NCBI RefSeq assembly: GCF_028737205.1
Contig: NZ_JAQZAL010000005.1
Span: 1 to 64,000 of the forward strand
DNA from: Actinomycetospora lutea
GTDB taxonomy: Bacteria > Actinomycetota > Actinomycetes > Mycobacteriales > Pseudonocardiaceae
Length of the DNA stretch: 64,000 nucleotides
Direction of reading: 5' to 3'
Part shown: piece by piece, positions 60,800 through 64,000 of the stretch
Position numbering within the stretch: position 1 is the stretch's first letter
How the letters are laid out: the number at the start of each line of letters is the position of its first letter
The notes under the pieces: model-generated
What the model was told of the DNA's origin: nothing
Databases searched by the model: none
The model's input: only the letters and a program-made list of their open reading frames with translations
Program-made: the position numbers and the translations under genes

Positions 60800-61179
60800 C
60801 CGTGCCCGTGGCCATGCTCGTCGTCGCGGTGGTCGTGCCCGGCCGGGCGGGCGGCGAGCTCGATCGAGCGCGCCGCGACGTCGTCGCCGCTCAGGGAGCC
60901 GCCGTCGACCAGCACGTCCTCGAGCGCGTCGAGCCAGCAGGTGTAGTAGCGGAAGTCCGGGGCCCCTGGAGCACCGACGCCGTGCTCCGCCTCCCACGCC
61001 GCGATGCGCGCGACGAGGCGGTCGCGGAACGCGTCCCACGTGAACGCGCCCGCGTCGGCCAGCGACACCGCCATCCCGAAGGCGCGGCTCTCCCACGGCG
61101 CGGCGAACACCAGCTCGCCGTTGCTGCGCGGCGGCGCGGCCGGCCCGTCGACGTCGAGCGGTGCGATCACGGTCGTCAC
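60793..61179 (-). CDS. Nitrile hydratase accessory (activator) protein with His-rich tail
   Basis: A 128-residue homologue of the nitrile hydratase beta-subunit N-terminus ([35 protein letters not shown]), the size and motif of the P14K-type activator that delivers the metal-loaded alpha subunit. The C-terminus is a His tail (residues 114-128, [15 protein letters not shown], six His), suited to cobalt handling. GTG 61179 overlaps the alpha-subunit stop. Family members usually lack so marked a tail. It ends 7 bases inside the glycosyltransferase gene. Confidence 0.87.
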   Translation of the reverse strand: MTTVIAPLDVDGPAAPPRSNGELVFAAPWESRAFGMAVSLADAGAFTWDAFRDRLVARIAAWEAEHGVGAPGAPDFRYYTCWLDALEDVLVDGGSLSGDDVAARSIELAARPAGHDHRDDEHGHGHGH

Positions 61180-61772
61180 GGCGCGGCCACCTCGGCGACG
61201 CCGACCATCGCGTCCCGGGTGACGAGGCCGGCGAGCGCCTCGGCGTCGAGGTCCTCGGTGCCCGCGGGGCGCTGGGGCAGCACCAGGTAGCGCACCTCGG
61301 AGCTGGAGTCCCAGACCTGGATGTCCTTGCCCTCGGACACCTCGAGACCCATCTCGCGCAGCACGCGGCGGGGGGTGCGCACGATGCCCGCCCGGTACGC
61401 CGGGTCCTTGTACCAGCTCGGCGGCAGCCCGAGCACCGGCCACGGGTAGCAGGAGCACAGGGTGCACACGACGACGTGGTGCACCTCGTCGGACTGCTCG
61501 ACCACGACCATGTGCTCGCCCTGCGGCCCGCCGAAGCCCATGTCCTTGATGGCGGCGGTGCCGTCGCGCAGGAGCCACGCCCGGTACTCGGGGTCGGTCC
61601 AGGCGCGGGCGACGACCTTGGCGCCGTTGAGCGGGCCCACGTCCTGCTCGTAGGTCTTGATGAACTTGTCCATCACCGCCGGGTCGATCAGTTCGCGCTC
61701 CACGAGGAGCTCCTCGAGCGCCTCGGTGCGCAGCGCCGGGGACAGGCGGTCGGCGGGGGCGGCCTCACTCAC
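61176..61772 (-). CDS. Nitrile hydratase alpha subunit, cobalt type
   Basis: A 198-residue alpha subunit. The metal site is Cys103-Thr-Leu-Cys106-Ser-Cys108 ([10 protein letters not shown]); Thr at the second position marks the Co(III) class, where the Fe class has Ser. The two outer cysteines are those that become sulfenic and sulfinic acids. Other blocks are [27 protein letters not shown] and [19 protein letters not shown]. It hydrates nitriles to amides. GTG 61772 overlaps the beta-subunit stop (GTGA), giving the beta-alpha-activator order of Co-type loci. Confidence 0.95.
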   Translation of the reverse strand: MSEAAPADRLSPALRTEALEELLVERELIDPAVMDKFIKTYEQDVGPLNGAKVVARAWTDPEYRAWLLRDGTAAIKDMGFGGPQGEHMVVVEQSDEVHHVVVCTLCSCYPWPVLGLPPSWYKDPAYRAGIVRTPRRVLREMGLEVSEGKDIQVWDSSSEVRYLVLPQRPAGTEDLDAEALAGLVTRDAMVGVAEVAAP

Positions 61773-62431
61773 GCGTTCTCCAGGTAGCTCTCGAACAGAT
61801 CGACGTGCAGCGTGAACGGCTCGGCGTCCGGACCCCACAGCTCGGTGGACGGGAAGCCGACGGTGTAGACGTACTGGGGGTTCTCCCCCGCGAACACGGC
61901 GTGGGTGTCGGGCAGCACGTGCGGGGGGCGGATCGCGGTCACGGTGCCCGACCGCCGGCGCACGTAGCGCGGCAGCTTGGTCGGCCCCTCGGGCTGCAGG
62001 TCCAAGGTCCGCACCACGTCCCCGGCCCCGAACCGCGGCTCGGCGTCGACCTCGCGCAGCGAGCCGGCCGCGGTGGGCTTGTAGTCCGGGCGGGCCGGCT
62101 CGGGGAACGCCGGCTCGGTGACGTCCTGCCCCTGCTTGCGACGCGCCCGGGCGTCGACGGCGCCCGGCGCGAGGATGCGGGAGTCGGTGAGCATCAGCTC
62201 CGCGGCGTTCAGCCACCGGCCGTAGTAACCGTCGACGAGGTAGTCGACGGGGTGCAGCCGTCCCAGGGCGTGGCGGAACGCGTCCAGGTTCTGCCCCGAG
62301 ATCCGGCCCATTGTGAGGACCGTGATCGCGAAGCTGCGACCCTCCCAGGGCTCGGCGAACGGCGGCTCGTCGGTGGGCACCTGGGCGGGGCCCCACCCGT
62401 GCATCCCGCCCATGTCGGCGATCGAGTCCAT
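61769..62431 (-). CDS. Nitrile hydratase beta subunit
   Basis: A 220-residue beta subunit starting [15 protein letters not shown], the usual start, with [19 protein letters not shown] and a C-terminal SH3-like barrel ([61 protein letters not shown]) where the conserved Arg of LPRYVR meets the alpha claw setting. With the alpha subunit it forms the enzyme. It is 78 bases after the 0572-type gene on the same strand and may be cotranscribed. Confidence 0.94.
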   Translation of the reverse strand: MDSIADMGGMHGWGPAQVPTDEPPFAEPWEGRSFAITVLTMGRISGQNLDAFRHALGRLHPVDYLVDGYYGRWLNAAELMLTDSRILAPGAVDARARRKQGQDVTEPAFPEPARPDYKPTAAGSLREVDAEPRFGAGDVVRTLDLQPEGPTKLPRYVRRRSGTVTAIRPPHVLPDTHAVFAGENPQYVYTVGFPSTELWGPDAEPFTLHVDLFESYLENA

Positions 62432-62509
62432 GCTCCAGGCCCCTCCTCGGGCTCCGCGGACGTCCCGGGGCGGCCGGCGTCGGGTCCGGCCGCCCCGCGG
62501 GCGGTGGGG

Positions 62510-62995
62510 TCAGACGGTCCAGGTCTGCATCACGAGCGCACCCTCGCGCCGCGCGGTGAGCTGGGCGTCGAGGACGTCGAGCGGGTTGATCGGCTTCACG
62601 CCCTCCATCATGTCGACCTCGCGCATGCCGTAGAGCATCGCGGCGGAGAACCGGCAGGCGTAGACCTTGCCGCCCTCGTTCATGAAGGTCGTGAGCTGCT
62701 TGTTGTAGCCCAGCGCTCCGGGGAACGCCTCGTCACCGACCTTCGGGAAGCCGCGTGACGCCGAGGCCATCAGCGACCCCGGGCCGAAGAGCACGATGCT
62801 GGTGTCGAACCCCTTCCGGTTCACGCGGGTCGCGGTCAGCATGTTGACCAGCCCGACGGAGCCCTCGAAGGGCACCGTGTGCATGAAGATGTAGGCCTTC
62901 TCGCCCGCCTCGGCCTGGATGTCGTCGAAGACCTTGTCCTCGTAGTCGACGATCGCGTCGCCGGGGCTGACACGCTCACCCACGATCTGGACCAC
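62510..62995 (-). CDS. Nitrogen-starvation response protein, MSMEG_0572/Sll0783 family
   Basis: A 161-residue cytoplasmic protein: [89 protein letters not shown], the DsrE-like fold, with [28 protein letters not shown] at the end. Sll0783 of Synechocystis is among the genes induced most strongly by nitrogen starvation and is needed for polyhydroxybutyrate build-up. The GTG start at 62995 gives the family N-terminus. It is placed ahead of the nitrile hydratase genes here. Confidence 0.85.
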   Translation of the reverse strand: MVQIVGERVSPGDAIVDYEDKVFDDIQAEAGEKAYIFMHTVPFEGSVGLVNMLTATRVNRKGFDTSIVLFGPGSLMASASRGFPKVGDEAFPGALGYNKQLTTFMNEGGKVYACRFSAAMLYGMREVDMMEGVKPINPLDVLDAQLTARREGALVMQTWTV

Positions 62996-63064
62996 TGGTA
63001 CCCCTCGTCTCTGTCTTCGGTGGTGCTCCCGGCGGGTGGGTCCCGCCGCTGTCCGGTGGGGCCG

Positions 63065-63346
63065 TCAGACGGCCGGCTCGCGCCGCTCCGGTGGCGGCGC
63101 CCAGGTCTGCCGGTGGCTGCCCGGCATCGCGCGCAGGATCCGGTGGCGCAGGGGCCACGGCAGCGCCCGGTAGACCGGCGCGAACACGCGCAGCCAGGCG
63201 AGCTCGAGCGCCCCGTGCGGGCGGCGCGGCCGTCGGGTGCCGGGGTAGCGCCGCGCGATCTGCTCGTGGGCGCCGACCAGCAGGTAGTGCTGGGAGTTCT
63301 CGCGCAGCCACCGGGAGAAGGACGGGCGCGCCCTGCTGCCGGCCAT
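63065..63346 (-). CDS. Small basic protein of unknown function
   Basis: 93 residues: SFSRWLRENSQHYLLVGAHEQIARRYPGTRRPRRPHGALELAWLRVFAPVYRALPWPLRHRILRAMPGSHRQTWAPPP, Arg/His-rich with a Trp-rich amphipathic middle and Pro-rich tail. It is not the known MSMEG_0570 family. Only one base separates it from the flavoprotein stop, so it is translated behind that gene. Role unknown; it may be a small partner of the flavoprotein. Confidence 0.6.
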   Translation of the reverse strand: MAGSRARPSFSRWLRENSQHYLLVGAHEQIARRYPGTRRPRRPHGALELAWLRVFAPVYRALPWPLRHRILRAMPGSHRQTWAPPPERREPAV

Positions 63347-63347
63347 G

Positions 63348-64000
63348 TCAGAGCTTCCCCGCCGTGCGCAGCTCCTCGAGCCCGTTGGTCGCGGCGACGA
63401 CGATCGGTTCGTTCAGCGCCCCGATGGCCGGGGAGTAGACGTTCTCCATCGTCGACAGGTCGTGGAACGTGAAGCCGTGCCTGACGGCCATCGCCAGGAA
63501 GTCGGCGCGCTCCTTGATGCCCTCCTGGCCGACCATCTGGGCCCCGATGAGGCGCAGACTCCCCGGCTCGGCCAGCAGTTTGACCTTCACCGGCTTGACA
63601 CCCGGGTAGTAGCGCGCCCGCGAGATGCCCTGGGCCTGCCCGAGCACGTAGGGGATGCCGAGCGCGGTGGCCGTGGTCTCGCCGAACGAGGCGCCGCCGA
63701 TGACCCACTTGCCGGCCGGCGTGCCCCACGGGACGTAGACCGCCCTGTAGGCCCGCGAGCCGCCGCCCGCGTTGGTGCCCGCGGTCTTGCCCTGCGCGTA
63801 GGCGTGGCTGCCGGTGAGCCCCTGCAGCGGCACCCGCGTGAGCCCGTGCGGGACCTCGACGGCGTCGCCGGCCGCGAACACCCCGGGCACCGAGGTGGCC
63901 ATCCGCTCGTCGACGATGATCCCGCCGGTGGAGCCGATCTTGAGGCCGGCGGCGGCGGCGAGCCGCGCGTTGGGCGTCTTGTGGGTCGCGACGACCACCA
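63348..64000 (-). CDS. FAD-dependent pyridine nucleotide-disulfide oxidoreductase (C-terminal part, runs out at the right edge)
   Basis: At least 217 residues of the C-terminus; the N-terminus lies beyond base 64000. GIIVDERMATSVPGVFAAGDAVEVPHGLTR is the second FAD motif (GD), and a dimerisation domain follows (VNVKLLA-like VKVKLLAEPGSLRLIGAQMVGQEGIKERADFLAMAVRHGFTFHDL). The fold matches NADH oxidase/CoA-disulfide reductase-type enzymes. It could supply electrons within the nitrogen cluster. The GTG at 63998 is only an internal codon, not a start. Confidence 0.82.
   Translation of the reverse strand, partial: VVVATHKTPNARLAAAAGLKIGSTGGIIVDERMATSVPGVFAAGDAVEVPHGLTRVPLQGLTGSHAYAQGKTAGTNAGGGSRAYRAVYVPWGTPAGKWVIGGASFGETTATALGIPYVLGQAQGISRARYYPGVKPVKVKLLAEPGSLRLIGAQMVGQEGIKERADFLAMAVRHGFTFHDLSTMENVYSPAIGALNEPIVVAATNGLEELRTAGKL

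Noticed and set aside
63065-63346. MSMEG_0570-family nitrogen-starvation protein
   Set aside because: Size and position would fit, but the sequence does not show the family pattern as I know it, so it is left as unknown.

Overview
The window looks like a chromosomal segment of a very GC-rich actinomycete, most likely a member of the Pseudonocardiaceae such as Pseudonocardia. The grounds are extreme G/C at third codon positions, many GTG starts, 4-base GTGA/ATGA start-stop overlaps, probable leaderless promoters of the form TAnnnT-N6/7-GTG, mycothiol-linked protein families, and a gene neighbourhood that follows Mycobacterium tuberculosis Rv0981-Rv1003. The genus is an inference; the phylum is well supported.

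Left part (1-31.8 kb), mostly core genome. It opens with the C-terminal half of an acidic-linker membrane protein, then a coupled purine nucleoside phosphorylase/flavodoxin pair and a quinone oxidoreductase. Divergent rsmI and pmt follow, then a methyltransferase with a divergent, frameshifted PadR regulator, and tRNA-Ala(CGC). Next come glpR/sepX, rimJ and glp (minus) facing a UDP-glucose pyrophosphorylase and 5-formyl-THF cyclo-ligase (plus). A CIRCE-controlled zinc-ribbon protein resembling Ruc (Rv0991c), a DMT transporter, a SAF protein and moaB2 come after these. A sugar epimerase and a small glycosyltransferase/DUF2064/methyltransferase operon precede an MprA-MprB-PepD envelope-stress set that is split by a luciferase-like flavin oxidoreductase. 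An L,D-transpeptidase, a WYL regulator and an AlkA-type glycosylase close this part.

Middle part (31.8-45.3 kb). A complete IS1182-type element has landed exactly on the stop codon of a DinB-like gene. Beside it lies what reads as a complete aerobic nicotinate degradation cluster: MarR regulator, 6-hydroxynicotinate 3-monooxygenase (NicC-like), MFS importer, a three-subunit molybdenum hydroxylase of CO-dehydrogenase architecture with a CoxG-like partner, maleamate amidase (NicF-like) and N-formylmaleamate deformylase (NicD-like). Facing these are maleate isomerase (NicE-like) and 2,5-dihydroxypyridine dioxygenase (NicX-like). A 23-bp motif, TCCGAGCA-N7-TCCGAGSA, sits in front of exactly the three transcription units of this cluster (regulator, long operon, nicX-nicE), so it is probably a dedicated regulon operator.

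Right part (45.3-64 kb), accessory metabolism: a NYN/LOTUS RNA-binding protein, mycothiol-type DsbA and maleylpyruvate-isomerase-like proteins, an SDR/thiolase pair, an MpaB-like oxygenase and a large BTAD-AAA-TPR regulator. From 54.7 kb to the end there is an unusual nitrogen-acquisition cluster. It combines members of the cyanobacterial/mycobacterial nitrogen-starvation (MSMEG_0565-0572/Sll078x) set (N-acyltransferase, radical SAM protein, glycosyltransferase and 0572 protein) with carbamate kinase, FdrA and a cobalt-type nitrile hydratase that has a His-tailed activator. Dispersed palindromic elements occur too, including a 63-64 bp REP-like sequence found once between genes and once in frame inside the CoxG-like gene.
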